From Doris montereyensis (lineage: Eukaryota; Mollusca; Gastropoda; Nudibranchia; Dorididae), in assembly GCA_037039925.1 (NCBI GenBank), contig JAXRKP010001066.1:1-64000 (forward strand): DNA of 64,000 nucleotides. The letters are read 5' to 3'. Below, in pieces: positions 12,355 to 25,917 of this stretch (its first letter is position 1; every line of letters starts with the position of its first letter). Below the pieces are notes generated by a model that had not been told where the DNA came from, ran no database searches, and saw only the letters and a program-made list of their open reading frames with translations. The position numbers and the translations under genes are program-made.

Positions 12355-13012
12355 TGTTTTAACATAAAACCAGAAATTTTGTCTAAAGTATAGCAAGTTG
12401 GTACTCATTTTAATCATCATGAAGACTCTTTCCCAAAAATCTACTTTGCATAAACTATGAAAAATATTGACTTAGATCGGCCAGAAATTACGGGACACAT
12501 TGCGTGTGCCTGTTATAAAAAAAATGCAATCCGAAAAGAGTATAAGTTTATAAGGGAACAAAAGCAGTTGAAAATGGGGTCGACAAAAAGTAGTTGAGAG
12601 TTTGTCAAGATTGTATGACGTTTCAAAGTATTATATTATTCTTTACTAGGTTTATTTGTGAAAAAACATTTGTAAAAAACGAAAACATTGTTTTAAATGC
12701 GATTTTCTTAAAACGTGACTTTTCGACAGTGATTTGCAATCTACTTTTTTAATTTATTGTCCGATTGCCCCCGATATTGGTACAGAGCATCTATGAATAT
12801 GAAATAATACAAAATTTCACCCAGTAGCAGTTTTGGGTATCTTCAAAGTTTGGCAAAAACATTTTTTTTTGTGATTCAATTTGCCAAAATTTGTTTAAAA
12901 AGTTGTTCAATGCATTTTTTAAAAATATCATTAAATCAATGCCTGGTCTGTGAAAAAGTTGCTATATGCATTTTTTTTAAAATATCATAAAATCAATGCC
13001 TGTTCTATCAAA
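12355..13012. repeat. Unidentified dispersed repeat, copy 2
   Basis: Diverged, collinear relative of 3525-4112. It lies in the first intron upstream of the furin-like terminal exon. Its right part has a local tandem duplication: an AAATATCAT(T/A)AAATCAATGCC segment occurs at about 12925 and 12980. The ~105-125-bp array starts immediately after it. Confidence 0.75.
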
Positions 13013-15627
13013 AAGCAAAACAAAAAAGAAACGGAGAGAAAGAAAAGCAACACCACATTACATGTATATGTCAACAAATGACTTTGAATCAAACACAACA
13101 CACAACACAAACATATTGGTCCAAGTCCAAAGCAAAACAAAAAACAAGACAAAGAGGGAAGAAAACAACACCAGACTACATGTATATGTCAACAAATGAC
13201 TTTGAATCAAACACAACACAAACACACTGGTCCAAGTCCAAAGCAAAACAAAAAACGAAACGGAGAGAAAGAAAACAACACCAGATTACATGTATATATG
13301 TCAACAAATGACTTTGAATCAAACACAACACACAAAACACAACACAAACACACTGGTCCTAGTCCAAAGCAAAACAAAAAACGAGACAGAGAGAAGGAAA
13401 ACAACACCAGATTACATGTATATGTCAACAAATGACTTTGATTCAAACACAACACACAACACACAACACACTGGTCCAAGTACAAAGCAAAACAAAAAAC
13501 GAGATGGGAGAAAGAAAACAACACCAGATTACATGTATATGTCAACAAATGGCTGTGAATCAAACACAACACAAACACACAACACACTGGTCTAAGTCCA
13601 AAGCAAAACAAAAAACAAGATGGAGAGAAAGAAAACAACACCAGATTACATGTATGTGTCAACAAATGACTTTGAATAAACATAACACAACACAACACAC
13701 TGGTCCAAGTCCAAAAGCAAACAAAAAACGAGACAGAGAAAGAAAACAACACCAGACTACATGTATATATGCCAACAAATGACTTTGAATCAAACACAAC
13801 ACAACACGCAACTCAAACACACTGGTCAAAGTCCAAAGCAAAACAAAAAACGAGACAGAGAGAAAGAAAACAACACCAGACTACATGTATATGTCAACAA
13901 ATGACTTTGAATCAAACACAAAACACAACACACAACACAAACACACTGGTCCAAGTCCAAAGCATAAACAAAACACGAGACAGAGAAAGAAAACAACACC
14001 AGATTACATGTATATGTCAACAAATGGATTTGAATCAAACACAACACAAAACACAAACACACTGGTCCAAGTCCAAAGCAAAACAAGACAGAGAGAAAGA
14101 AAACAACACCAGACTACATGTATATGTCAACAAATGGGTTTGAATCAAACACAACATAACACACAACACAACACACTGGTCCAAGTCCAAAGCAAAACAA
14201 AAAACGAGAAAGAGAGAAAGAAAACAACACCAGATTACATGTATATGTCAACAAATGACTTTGAATTTGAATCAAACACAACACAAACACACTGGTCCAA
14301 GTACAAAGCAAAACAAAAAACCAGCAAGAAAACAACACCAGATTACATGTATATGTCAACAAATGACTTTGAATCAAACACAACACACAACACACAACAC
14401 AAACACACTGGTCCAAGTCCAAAGCAAAACAAAAAACAAGACAGAGTGAAAAGAAAACAATCACAGACTACAAGTATATGTCAACAAATGGCTTTGAATC
14501 AAACACAAAACACAACACAACACAACACACTGGTCCAAGTCCAAAGCAAAACAAAAAACGAGACACAGAGAAAGAAAACAACACCAGACTACATGTATAT
14601 GTCAACAAATGACTTTGAATCAAACACAACACACAACACAACACACTGGTCCAAGTCCAAAGCAAAACAAAAAACGAGACAAAGAGAAAGAAAACAACAC
14701 CAGACTACATGTATATGTCAACAAATGGATTTGAATCAAACACAACACAACATACAACTCAAAGACACTGGTCCAAGTCCAAAGCAAAACAAAAAAACGA
14801 GACAGAGAAAGAAAACAACACCAGATTACATGGATATGTCAGCAAATGACTTTGAATCAAACACAACACACAACACACTGGTCCAAGTCCAAAGCAAAAC
14901 AAAAAACGAGACAGAGAGAAAGAAAACAACACAACACCAGATTACATGTATATGTCAGCAAATGACTTTGAATCAAACACAACACACAACACACAACACA
15001 CTGGTCCAAGTCCAAAGCAAAACAAAAAACGAGACAGAGAGAAGGAAAACAACACCAGATTACATGTATATGTCAACAAATGACTGAATCAAACACAACA
15101 CACAACACACTGGTCCAAGTCAAAAAGCAAAACAAAAAACGAGACAGAGAGAAAGAAAAACAACACCAGACTACACGTATATGTCAACAAATGACTTTGA
15201 ATCAAATACAAAACACAACACACAACACAACACACTGGTCCAGATCCAAAGCAAAACAAAAAACAAGACAGAGAGAAAGAAAACAACACCAGACTACATG
15301 TATATGTCAACAAATGACTTTGAATCAAACACAACACACAACACAACACACTGGTCCAGGTCCAAAGCAAAACAAAAAAAACGAGACGGAGAGAAAGAAA
15401 GCAACACCAGATTACATGTATATGTCAACAAATGACTTTAAATCAACACAACACACAACACACAACACAAACACACTGGTCCAAGTCCAAAGCAAAACAA
15501 GACAGAGAGAAAGAAAACAACACCAGACTACATGTATATGTCAACAAATGACTTTGAATCAAACACAAAACACAACACACAACACAAACACACTGGTCCA
15601 AGTCCAAAGCAAAACAAAAAACGAGGC
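13005..15627. repeat. ~105-125-bp minisatellite, ~2.6 kb
   Basis: About 22 copies of a unit with ordered landmarks: ACTTTGAATCAAACACAACA, a variable (ACACA)n stretch, CACTGGTCCAAGTCCAAAGC, AAAACAAAAAACGAGACAGA, and ACATGTATATGTCAACAAAT. The unit length varies mainly in the AC-rich part. T and G are scarce on the + strand, which leaves long accidental frames (400 codons + and 196 codons -). These have no conserved domain and shift frame between units, so I do not annotate them as genes. Confidence 0.95.
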
Positions 15628-15884
15628 TGGGATGCAGAGGTAGTAACTTATGAACAAAATCCTTTCGAAACATGGGCAAGCGATTTGCTTAAGCAGGAGG
15701 GCATAAATAAATATAACATCTCAAAATATAACAACAAGCAAGAAACAACAAAGAATAATAACAATTGCTGCCACAAAACTCCATTTGTTGAGAATATAAA
15801 TCATCTTACCAACTAAAGTCAAATCACCAAGTCGATCAGACAAAAAGTGTAGTAATCCAATGTCAAGGTAGCTAAAAAAGCTTT
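15628..15884. other. Short unannotated spacer
   Basis: A spacer between the 105-125-bp array and the LINE fragments. It contains a few A-rich tracts and no recognisable gene. Confidence 0.5.
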
Positions 15885-16475
15885 GGTTGTCAACTTTCAA
15901 GCAATTCACAACAAATTAGTGTCGGTATGGGTAGCCGAACCGCTAAACACGTCCCAACTTGTTCCATGTAGAAATTTGTAAACTGAAGTTGCAGCTTCAA
16001 ATTTTATTCTTTTTCAACTGTTAACCAGTGAAGTCCTGTCATTAGTGGCAATACGTTTTCAAGTTTTTTTATTTCTTGTGAGAGGCCAAACTCCAGGGAA
16101 TTACAATGCTCAAGCTTTGAGAGATGTGACAAGTTGTTTCGTAGCATCACTCGTGAAGAATAGACGTATGGAAGAAATTTTTCTTAAGAAAAACGAAAGT
16201 GATTTGATTAAGGAGCTCACTTGAGGATACCTAGAAAGTTAAAATTAAAACTGAATCCTAAATTCTTCACCTTATTTACCACATAGATTTTATTTTCACC
16301 TAAATTTATGCTATTCTGGTTGCTTTTTATTGTTCGTCTTATTGAACCAATTTTGATTACTTCTGTTTTCTCATTAATACGTTTTAATTTGTTTGCATCC
16401 ATCCATTCATTCGTTTGGGTTATGCAAGCTTCATTTTTTTCAGATGATTTCATCCAAGCCAACATTGAGATTATG
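15885..16475 (-). mobile_element. LINE fragment, RT C-terminal part (CR1/L2/Jockey type), degenerate
   Basis: On the minus strand the sequence reads SEKNEACITQTNEWMDANKL, then INEKTEVIKIGS and VKNLGFSFN. Further on come FFTSDATKQLVTSL, GLHWLTVEKRIKFEAATSVY and KFLHGTSWDV. This order (W-M-x-x-N-K-L-K, K-T-E, x-N-L-G, L-H-W-L-x-V-x-x-R-I) is standard for the thumb/C-terminal part of CR1/L2-like non-LTR reverse transcriptases. Stops and frameshifts show it is dead. The left end could extend slightly further. Confidence 0.8.
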
Positions 16476-16484
16476 GTATGATGA

Positions 16485-16800
16485 TATAGATACTTCTTTA
16501 AAAGATAATTTGCTGATGACTGTAATATACAGAGAAATACAGAGCACAGAAGACAACGCACACAAAAAAAGAGCTAGACTTGCTAAATGAATGGGAGACA
16601 AAATGGCAAATGAATTATAATGTCTCACAATCTACTATTCAGTATTTCGTCATCAAGATCACCAGCAAGTCACAGTTACATCATTCATAATTGTGAATAA
16701 GAAAAAGTCAAGGAGTATAAATATCTAGTTGTACTTCTCAGTCATAACTGGAAATGGTCAGCAAAAATTGACCAGATAGTGAAACAGGTACACCAATTCG
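16485..16800 (+). mobile_element. LINE fragment, RT active-site region (+ strand), degenerate
   Basis: The sequence TTTGCTGATGACTGT encodes FADDC, the RT catalytic motif. Downstream frames resemble the usual following segment (L-N-E-W-E-T-K-W-Q-M-N-Y-N, then K-E-Y-K-Y-L, then a W-x-x-K-I-D-Q-I-V-K-Q segment). It belongs to a different lineage from the family-1 LINE that starts directly after it. Frameshifts are frequent. Confidence 0.65.
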
Positions 16801-17175
16801 ACAAATTAAGAACATCAAAGGAGAAATAATGAAGGAAGACTGCAAAATCGTGGAAACATAGAGAAAGTACTTTCAGCAATTGCATTATCCCCCCATAACA
16901 TATGAAACAAGGAGTACATTAGTACAGATCAACCAGTAAAAAAACTAATAATCCAGATAGGATAACTGAAGATTTAGATAGCTCAATGGAAAAAATCTAA
17001 TCAACTAGACAAATTAAACTAGGAAAGGCCACATTAGCGGATCAATTTATCCAGAAATGATTAAAACCCAAGGGAGAGCGGCAGACAAACTACAGCTTGA
17101 AATATGCCATCAGGCATGAAAGTCAAAACAGCTGCCAAAGACTGGAAAAAGGGAATGGTAGTACCAGTACCAGTA

Positions 17176-17485
17176 GACAAAAATTGCCAGGTCACACTTT
17201 TCAGACTCAGGATTAGGCACAACCATCTCCATCAATATATTATGTATCGCTATCTGAAAGTTGGGGTGTGAGTGTGGAGTGCCACACCACAACACTCAAC
17301 GTTCTCCACCAGTGTCTGCTGCACATCACAAAGAACAGTGATAATATCACTGATTATGGCCGGGAGAGGCACCTCTGTAAAAAAAAAAAAGGCTCTACGG
17401 CCATATGGAGAGTCTGCAAAAGGCTATGCAATTCATGGAGACAATCCGAATCTGATCTGACCCACTGGCAGAGAGATCGAGGAAG
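17176..17485. other. Unidentified ~300-bp insertion inside LINE copy A
   Basis: In copies B and C the LINE passes directly from the W-K-x-G-T-V-V-P segment to M-E-C-S-N-Y-R-G. In copy A these are separated by about 300 bp that has no match in the other copies. It contains a poly-A run (about 17379-17390) and an 82-codon frame of unknown nature. It could be another element or captured sequence. I found no clear target duplication. Confidence 0.55.
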
Positions 17486-17739
17486 AAGAACTATGGAATG
17501 CTCAAAACTAGACGGATATCACTGTTGAGCGCACCGAGAAAAGTGTATGCCAGGATACCAGGAATGAGACTGAGGAAAAGAGTAGAGGATCCGATTGAAG
17601 AACACCAGAGTGGATTCACACCAGGTAGAAGTGTATAAGACCACATATTTACAATTAGGCAAATAATAGAAAAAAAACCTTGAAAGAAATATTGACTTAC
17701 ACCTGTTTTATTGATCTAGAAAAAGTAATTGATGATGTG

Positions 17740-17815
17740 AGGAAGGATGACCTACGACAGGAAGGGTGAACTACGATAGGAAGGATGAACTACGACAGGA
17801 AGGATGAGCTACGAC
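17740..17815 (+). repeat. Four tandem 19-bp units within LINE coding sequence
   Basis: Four head-to-tail copies of AGGAAGGATGAACTACGAC with one or two differences each. The segment corresponds to the V-R-R-D-E-L-R/W part of the LINE RT present once in copies B and C. Confidence 0.9.
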
Positions 17816-17945
17816 ATTCTTTAAAAGAGCACAATGTAGGTAGAGCAAAACTTGATAGAAGCCATTAAAAGTTTTTACAATAAACCAACATGTGCAGTGA
17901 GAGTAGATGGAAACTTATCAGAAGAATTCGATGAAATTCAGATAT

Positions 17946-18400
17946 CTCCAGACCGTCGCAATAACTTGAATAAGGTCAGATAAGTGCTTTTGTTGAATGT
18001 ATCATGACGATTGGTGAGCTCCGGCAGTGATTATCTGAGGCATTCACTCCATAATCCTTTTGCTTGCCTTTTGTCAGCGGATGGCCGATCACTAGTTGTC
18101 ATGACGGCAGACATCAGAGGACCGTCCAACACCTGGTTTTAATGTTACTGTTTATCGTCCCGTTGAGTTTTCCACTGCATTCAGTCATAATGTGAACACT
18201 TTGACCATTTTTATACTTATTGTATTAGTAACACTGATATGATGTAACAGTCACTACTTTTTCCCAAATACCCCAAGGAGAGTCAATAATGAGGACAGAT
18301 TCATTAAAGTTACTGCATCGCTTAGTTTGTTGATGATTGCAAAGCGATGCCTTTGCCTTCTACCTATATCTCCCTTGTCTCACTCACTCTCCCGCCCATC
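17946..18400. other. Unannotated spacer
   Basis: Mixed-composition sequence after the LINE fragment. No gene, RNA or element recognised. Confidence 0.5.
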
Positions 18401-18420
18401 TATCACGCATTTTTAACTCT

Positions 18421-18651
<231 letters not shown>

Positions 18652-18965
18652 ACGCACTCTCTTCCCTCCCTTTCTCTCACTCTCTCCCAAATCTATCACC
18701 CACTCCCCCGATCTTTCATTCTCATTCACTCACTCCACAGTCTATCTCTTTATCCATCTATCTACATCCCCCTTGTCTCACTCACTCTTCCCCTTCCATT
18801 CTCTAACTCACTCTCTCCCCATCCCTTCTCCCAGTCACTCTTTCCACTCATCTTCTGTCACGTCCCCTTATATTTATATCACCCACTGCCCTTTCTCGCC
18901 TTGCCTCACTAACTCATTTACACTACACGATGAACCACTTTATTGCTCGATCCACACACACAGTT

Positions 18966-19160
<195 letters not shown>

Positions 19161-19299
19161 TCTATCTCTTTACTCTACTCTCCTCTCGCCTTCTCTAATT
19201 CACTCTCTCTTCTTGTCTCACTTTTTCCTTCCTCCATCCATAACTCTCTCGCCACTCCTTTCCTTTCATCTTCAGTCATCACTCACTCTTCCCTCCTAT

Positions 19300-22200
19300 A
19301 ACTAACTCTTTCCCCCCATCTAATACTAACTCTTTCCCCAGCTATTACTAACTCTTTCACCCATCTATTACTAACTCTTTACCCAATCTATTACTAACTC
19401 TTTCCCCCATCTATTACTAACTCTTTCCCCCATCTATTACTAACTCTTTCCCCCCATCTATTACTAACTCTTTCCCCCATCTATTACTAACTCTTTCCCC
19501 CATCTATTACTAACTCTTTACCCAATCTATTACTAACTCTTTTACCCCATCTATTACTAACTCTTTTCCCCATCTATTACTAACTCTTTCCCCCATCTAT
19601 TACTAACTCTTTCCCCCATCTATTACTAACTCTTTCCCCATCTATTACTAACTCTTTTTCCCCACCCCATCTATTACTAACTCTTTCCCCATCTATTACT
19701 AACTCTTTCCCAATCTATTACTAACTCTTTCCCCAGCTATTACTAACTCTTTCCCCAATCTATTACTAACTCCCCCATCTATTACTAACTCTTTCCCACA
19801 TCTATTATCTAACTCTTTACCCCATCTATTACTAACTCCCCCTCCCCATCTATTACTAACTCTTTCCCCAATTACTAACTCTTTCCCCATCTATTACTAA
19901 CTCTTTCCCCCATCTATTACTAACTCTTTACCCCATCTATTACTAACTCTTTACCCATCTATTACTAACTCTTTACCCCATCTATTACTAACTCTTTACC
20001 CCATCTATTACTAACTCTTTCCCCATCTATTACTAACTCTTTACCCCATCTATTACTAACTCTATTACTAACTCATTTACTAACCCCATCTATTACTAAC
20101 TCTTTACCCATCTATTACTAACTCTTTCCCCATCTATTACTAACTCTTTACCCCATCTATTACTAACTTTTCCCCCATCTATTACTAACTCTTTACCCCA
20201 TCTATCTACTCTTTATCTATTAACTCTTTACCCCATCTATTACTAACCCCATCTATTACTAACTCTTTCCCACATCTATTACTAACTCTTTACCCCATCT
20301 ATTACTAACTCTTTTCCCCAATCTATTACTAACTCTTTCCCACATCTATTACTAACTCCCCATCTATTACTAACTCTTTCCCATCTATTACTAACTCTTT
20401 ACCCAATCATCTATTACTAACTCTTTACCCCATCTATTACTAACTCTTCCCCCATCTATTACTAACTCTTTACCTATCTACTAACTCTTTCCCCATCTAT
20501 CTCCCCATCTTACTAACTCTTTATCCCCTAATCTTTCCCCATCTAACTCTTTTCCCATCTATTACTAACTCTTTACCCCATCTATTACTAACTCTTTACC
20601 CCATCTATTACTAACTCTTTCCCCCATCTATTACTAACTCTTTACCCATCTATTACTAAACAACTCTTTCCCCATCTATTACTAACTCTTTACCCCATCT
20701 ATTACTAACTCTTTTCCCCAATCTATTACTAACTCTTTCCCCATCTATTACTAACTCTTTCCCATCTATTCTAACTCTTTCCCCATCTATTACTAACTCT
20801 TTCCCCCATCTATTACTAACTCTTTCCCCATCTATTACTAACTCTTTCCCCCATCTATTACTAACTCTTTCCCCCCTATCTATTACTAACTCTTTTCCCC
20901 ATCTATTACTAACTCTTTTTTCCCCATCTATTACTAACTCTTTACCCCATCTATTACTAACTCTTTCCCCCATCTTTTCTCTCACTAACTCTTTCCCCAT
21001 CTATTACTAACTCTTTCCCCCATCTATTCTAACTTTTCCCATCTATTACTAACTTTTCCCATCTATTACTAACTCTTTCCCCCATCTATTACTAACTCTT
21101 TCCCCATCTATTACTAACTCTTTCCCCATCTATTACTAACTCTTTCCCCCATCTATTACTAACTCTTTCCCCCATCTATTACTAACTCTTTCCCCCATCT
21201 ATTACTAACTCTTTCCCCCATCTATTACTAACTCTTTCCCCCATCTATTACTAACTCTTTCCCCCATCTATTACTAACTCTTTCCCATCTATTACTAACT
21301 CTTTCCCCATCTATTACCAACTCTTTCCATCTATTACTAACTCTTTCCCATCTATTACTAACTCTTTCCCCATCTATTACTAACTCTTTACCCAATCTAT
21401 TACTAACTCTTTCCCCCATCTATTACTAACTTTCCCCATCTATTACTTAACCCCATCTATTACTAACTCTTTTCCCCATCTATTACTAACTCTTTACCCC
21501 ATCTATTACTAACTCTTTCCCCCATCTATTACTAACTCTTTCCCCCATCTATTACTAACTCTTTTCCCCATCTATTACTAACTCTTTCCCCATCTATTAC
21601 TAACTCTTTACCCCATCTATTACTAACTCTTTCATCTATTACTAACTCTTTACCCCATCTATTACTAACTCTTTCCCCCCCCATCTAACTCTTTCCCTAT
21701 TACTAACTTTCCCCCATCTATTACTAACTCTTTCCCCCAATCTATTACTAACTTTCCCCATCTATTACTAACTCTTTCCCCATCTATTACTAACTCTTTT
21801 CCCCATCTATTACTAACTCTTTCCCCCATCTATTACTAACTCTTTTCCCCATCTATTACTAACTCTTTCCCCCATCTATTACTAACTCTTTACCCCATCC
21901 TAACTCTTTCCCCCATCTATTACTAACTCTTTCCCCCATCTATTACTAACTCTTTACCCCATCTATTACTAACTCTTTACCCCATCTATTACTAACTCTT
22001 TACCCCATCTATTAACTAATCTATTACTAACTTTTTCCCCCATCTATTACTAACTCTTTCCCCATCTATTACTAACTCTTTCCCCCAATCTATTACTAAC
22101 TCTTTCCCCCATCTATTACTAACTCTTTACCCCATCTATTACTAACTCTTTCCCCCATCTATTACTAACTCTTTCCCCCATCTATTACTAACTCTTTCCC

Positions 22201-25200
22201 CATCTATTACTAACTCTTTCCCCATCTATTACTAACTCTTTACCCCATCTATTACTAACTCTTTCCCATCTATTCTTCCATTCCCTCATCTATTACTAAC
22301 TTTACCCCATCTATTACTAACTCTTTCCCCCATCTTTTACTAGCTAACTCTTTCCCCCATCTATTACTAACTCTTTCCCCCATCTATTTCCCCATCTATT
22401 CTAACTTTTCCCCCCATCTAACTAACTCTTTCCCCATCTATTACTAACTCTTTTCCCCATCTATTACTAACTTTACCTTATCTTTACCCCATCTATTACT
22501 AACTCTTTCCCCATCTATTACCAACTCTTTTCCCCCATCTATTACTAACTCTTTCCCCCATCTATTACTAACTCATCTTTACTAACTCTTTCCCCCATCT
22601 ATTACTAACTCTTTTACGAATCTAACTAACTTTACCCCATCTATTACTAACTCTTTCCCCATCTATTACTAAATCTTTCCCACATCTATTACTAACTCTT
22701 TATCTTTACTAACTCTTTCCCCATCATCTTTTTATCTAACTCTTTTCCCCATCTATCTAATTATCTTTGCTAACTCTTTTCCCCATCTATTACTAACTCT
22801 TTCCCACATCTATTACTAACTCTTTTTCCCCATCTATTACTAACTCCCATCTATTACTAACTTTCCCCATCTATTACTAACTTTCCATCTATTACTAACT
22901 CTTCCCCCATCTATTACTAACTCTTTTCCCATCTATTACTAACTCTTTCCCCCATCTATTACTAATCTATTACTAACTCTTTCCCACATCTATTACTAAC
23001 TCTTTACCCCATCTATTACTAACTCTTTCCCACATCTATTACTAACTCTTTTCCCATCTATTACTAACTCTTTCCCCCCATCTATTACTAAACATCTATT
23101 ACTAACTCTTTCCCCATCTATTACTAACTCTTTACCCCATCTATTACTAACTCTTTAACATCTATTTAACTCCCCATCTATTATTAACTCTTTCCCCATC
23201 TATTACTAACTCTTTCCCCATCTATTACTAACTCTTTCCCCCATCTATTACTAACTCTTTCCCCATCTATTACTAACTCTTTCCCCATCTATTACTAACT
23301 CTTTTCTATTACTAACTCTTTCCCCCATCTATTATTAACTCTTTCCTCCATCTATTACTAACTCTTTATCCCATCTATTACTAACTCTTTCCCCCATCTA
23401 TTACTAACTTTTTTCTATTATTAACCTTTCCCCCATCTATTATTAACTCTTTCCCATCCATTACTAACTCTTTACTAAACTAACTCTTTCCCCCATCTAT
23501 TACTCACATCTATTACCTAACCTTTCTATTACTAACTCTTTTCCCCATCTATTACTAACTCTTTCCCCTAACTCTTTCCCCATCTTTACTAACTCTTTTC
23601 CCTCATCCATTACTAACTCTTTCCCCCATCTATTACTAACTCTTTCCCCCATCTATTACTAACTCTTTTCCCCCATCTATTACTAACTCTTTCCCCATCT
23701 ATTACTAACTCTTTCCCCCATCTATTACTAACTCTTTCCCCATCTATTACTAACTCTTTATCTATTACTAACTCTTTCCCCCATCTATTACTAACTCTTT
23801 CCCCCATCTATTACTAACTCTTTAACTCTTTACCCCATCTATTACTAACTCATCTATTTAACTCCCCCATCTATTACTAACTCTTTATCTATTACTAACT
23901 CCCATCTATTACTAACTCTTTCCCCATCTATTACTAACTCCCCCCCATCTATTACTAACTCTTTCCCATCCATCTATTATCTATTACTAACTCTTTACCC
24001 CATCTATTACTAACTCTTTACCCCATCTATTACTAACTCTTTCCCCATCTATTACTAACTCTTTCCCCACATCTATTACTAACTCTTTACCCCATCTATT
24101 ACTAACTCTTTACCCCATCTATTACTAACTCTTTTCCCCATCTATTACTAACTCTTTCCCACATCTATTACTAACTCTTTCCCCCCATCTATTACTAACT
24201 CTTTCCCCCATCTATTACTAACTCTTTACCCCATCTATTACTAACTCTTTCCCCATCTATCTAACTCTTTCCCCCATCTATTACCTCCCCATCTATTACT
24301 AACTCTTTCCCATCTATTACTAACTCTTTCCCCCATCTATTACTAACTCTTTCCCCCATCTATTACTAACTCTTTCCCCCATCATTCTAACTCTTTACCT
24401 AACTCTTTTCCCACATCTATTACTAACTCTTTCCCCACATCTATTACTAACTTTCTTTCCCCATCATCTATTACTAACTCTTTCCCCCATCTATTACTAA
24501 CTCTTTCCCACATCTATTACTAACTCTTTACCCCATCTATTACTAACTCTTTCCCACATCTATTACTAACTCTTTATCCCATCTATTACTAACTCTTTCC
24601 CCCATTTATTATTAACTCTTTACCCCATCTATTACTAACTCTTTCCCACATCTATTACTAACTCTTTACCCCATCTATTACTAACTCTTTATCGCATCTA
24701 TTACTAACTCTTTCCCCCATTTATTACTAACTCTTTCCATCCATCTATTACTGTATTACTAACTCTTTATCGCATCTATTACTAACTCTTTCCCCCATCT
24801 ATTATTAACTCTTTCCCCCATCTATTACTAACTCTTTATCGCATCTATTACTAACTCTTTCCCCTTATCTATTACTAACTCTTTCCCCCATCTATTATTA
24901 ACTCTTTCCCCCATCTATTACTAACTCTTTATCCCATCTATTACTAACTCTCTTTCCCATCTATTACTAAACAATTAATAACTTTTTCCCCCATCTATTA
25001 TTAACTCTTTCCCCCATCTATTACTAACTCATTTCCCTATCCATTTATTATTAATTACTAACTCTTTATCCCCATCTAATACTAACTCTTTTCATTTTTC
25101 CCATCCATTACTAACTCTTTCCCCATCTATTACTAACTCTTTTCCCCCATCCATTACTAACTCTTTCCCCTATCTATTACTAAGTCTCCCTATCCATTAC

Positions 25201-25320
25201 TAACCTTTCCATCTAATAACTCTTTTCCATCCATCTAACTCTTCCCCTATCTCTTTCCCCGTCTATTACTAACTCTTTCCCCAATCTATTACTAACTCTT
25301 CCCCGTCTATTACTCTCATT
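19300..25320. repeat. ~23-bp minisatellite, ~6 kb, nearly G-free on + strand
   Basis: Roughly 250 units with the core ATCTATTACTAACTCTTTCC followed by two or three more C. The number of C, and A/C or T/C variants in the homopolymer (TTTACCCC, TTTCCCCC), change from unit to unit. Truncated units are common. The + strand has almost no G for about 6 kb. It contains TACTAAC in almost every unit. It lies in the 30-kb intron of the furin-like gene. Confidence 0.97.
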
Positions 25321-25917
25321 ACTCTCCCCCCCCATATATTATCCCCCGGATACCATTTTTGATGGTAGTGAGGTGTTGGTATTGGCCTGCAGCTTGTTGT
25401 ATGGCCCTGGTGACTTCTTCATTGGTGATACAAAGTCAAGGCATGTGATGCCTAGGAAGAGGAGCATCTCATCCCCATTACTAGGATCCTTTTCTGTAAT
25501 TCAACTGGTCATGTCTAGGATTCATAGATATACAACAATATTGACAGGATCAACACATACACAGAAACTACAGTTTAGTCTTTAGACTTATATTTTTGTC
25601 CTTCCAGATAACCATGAGCTTTGCCATGGCTGATGTTGTTTGTGCAGCTCTTGATATCAATTCTGTTCTTGATCCATCTTCACTGATAATCGAGCCCATG
25701 TATTTGAAGTGGCTCACAGTTTCGAGTTCCCACTCACTCACTGACCTTTTCTTTGTAAGGTCTTTCCTTGTTCGTCATTATCTAGATCTTTTCAGCACAT
25801 ATTTCTATCTCAAAGCTTACAAGATGTTTCTCATAGGCCTTTGACTAATAATGCGAGCTCTTCTTCTTATCCAACTAAGTCATCAATATTATCTGTAAAG
25901 CGAAGATTTTTTATAGT

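Larger units (their letters stand above)
16801..17945 (+). mobile_element. Family-1 LINE, copy A (5'- and 3'-truncated, rearranged)
   Basis: It starts at ACAAATTAAGAACATCAAAG, which matches copy C from about 62618, and runs collinearly through the RT N-terminal region (RKRVEDPIEEHQSGFTPGRS is visible) to about 17945, before the FADD motif. A foreign ~300-bp segment interrupts it at about 17176-17485 and a 19-bp tandem expansion occurs at 17740-17815. Multiple stops make it inactive. Confidence 0.85.

Noticed and set aside
13885..15087. 400-codon + strand open frame (and a 196-codon minus frame nearby)
   Set aside because: It lies entirely in the ~105-125-bp array. Units shift frame relative to each other, the peptide is low-complexity N/T/Q/K, and no splice or domain signal exists. 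It results from low T/G content on that strand.
15885..16475. Host gene on the minus strand (114-codon frame)
   Set aside because: The WMDANKL, KTEVIKIGS and LHWLTVEKRI motifs identify it as a decayed LINE reverse transcriptase.
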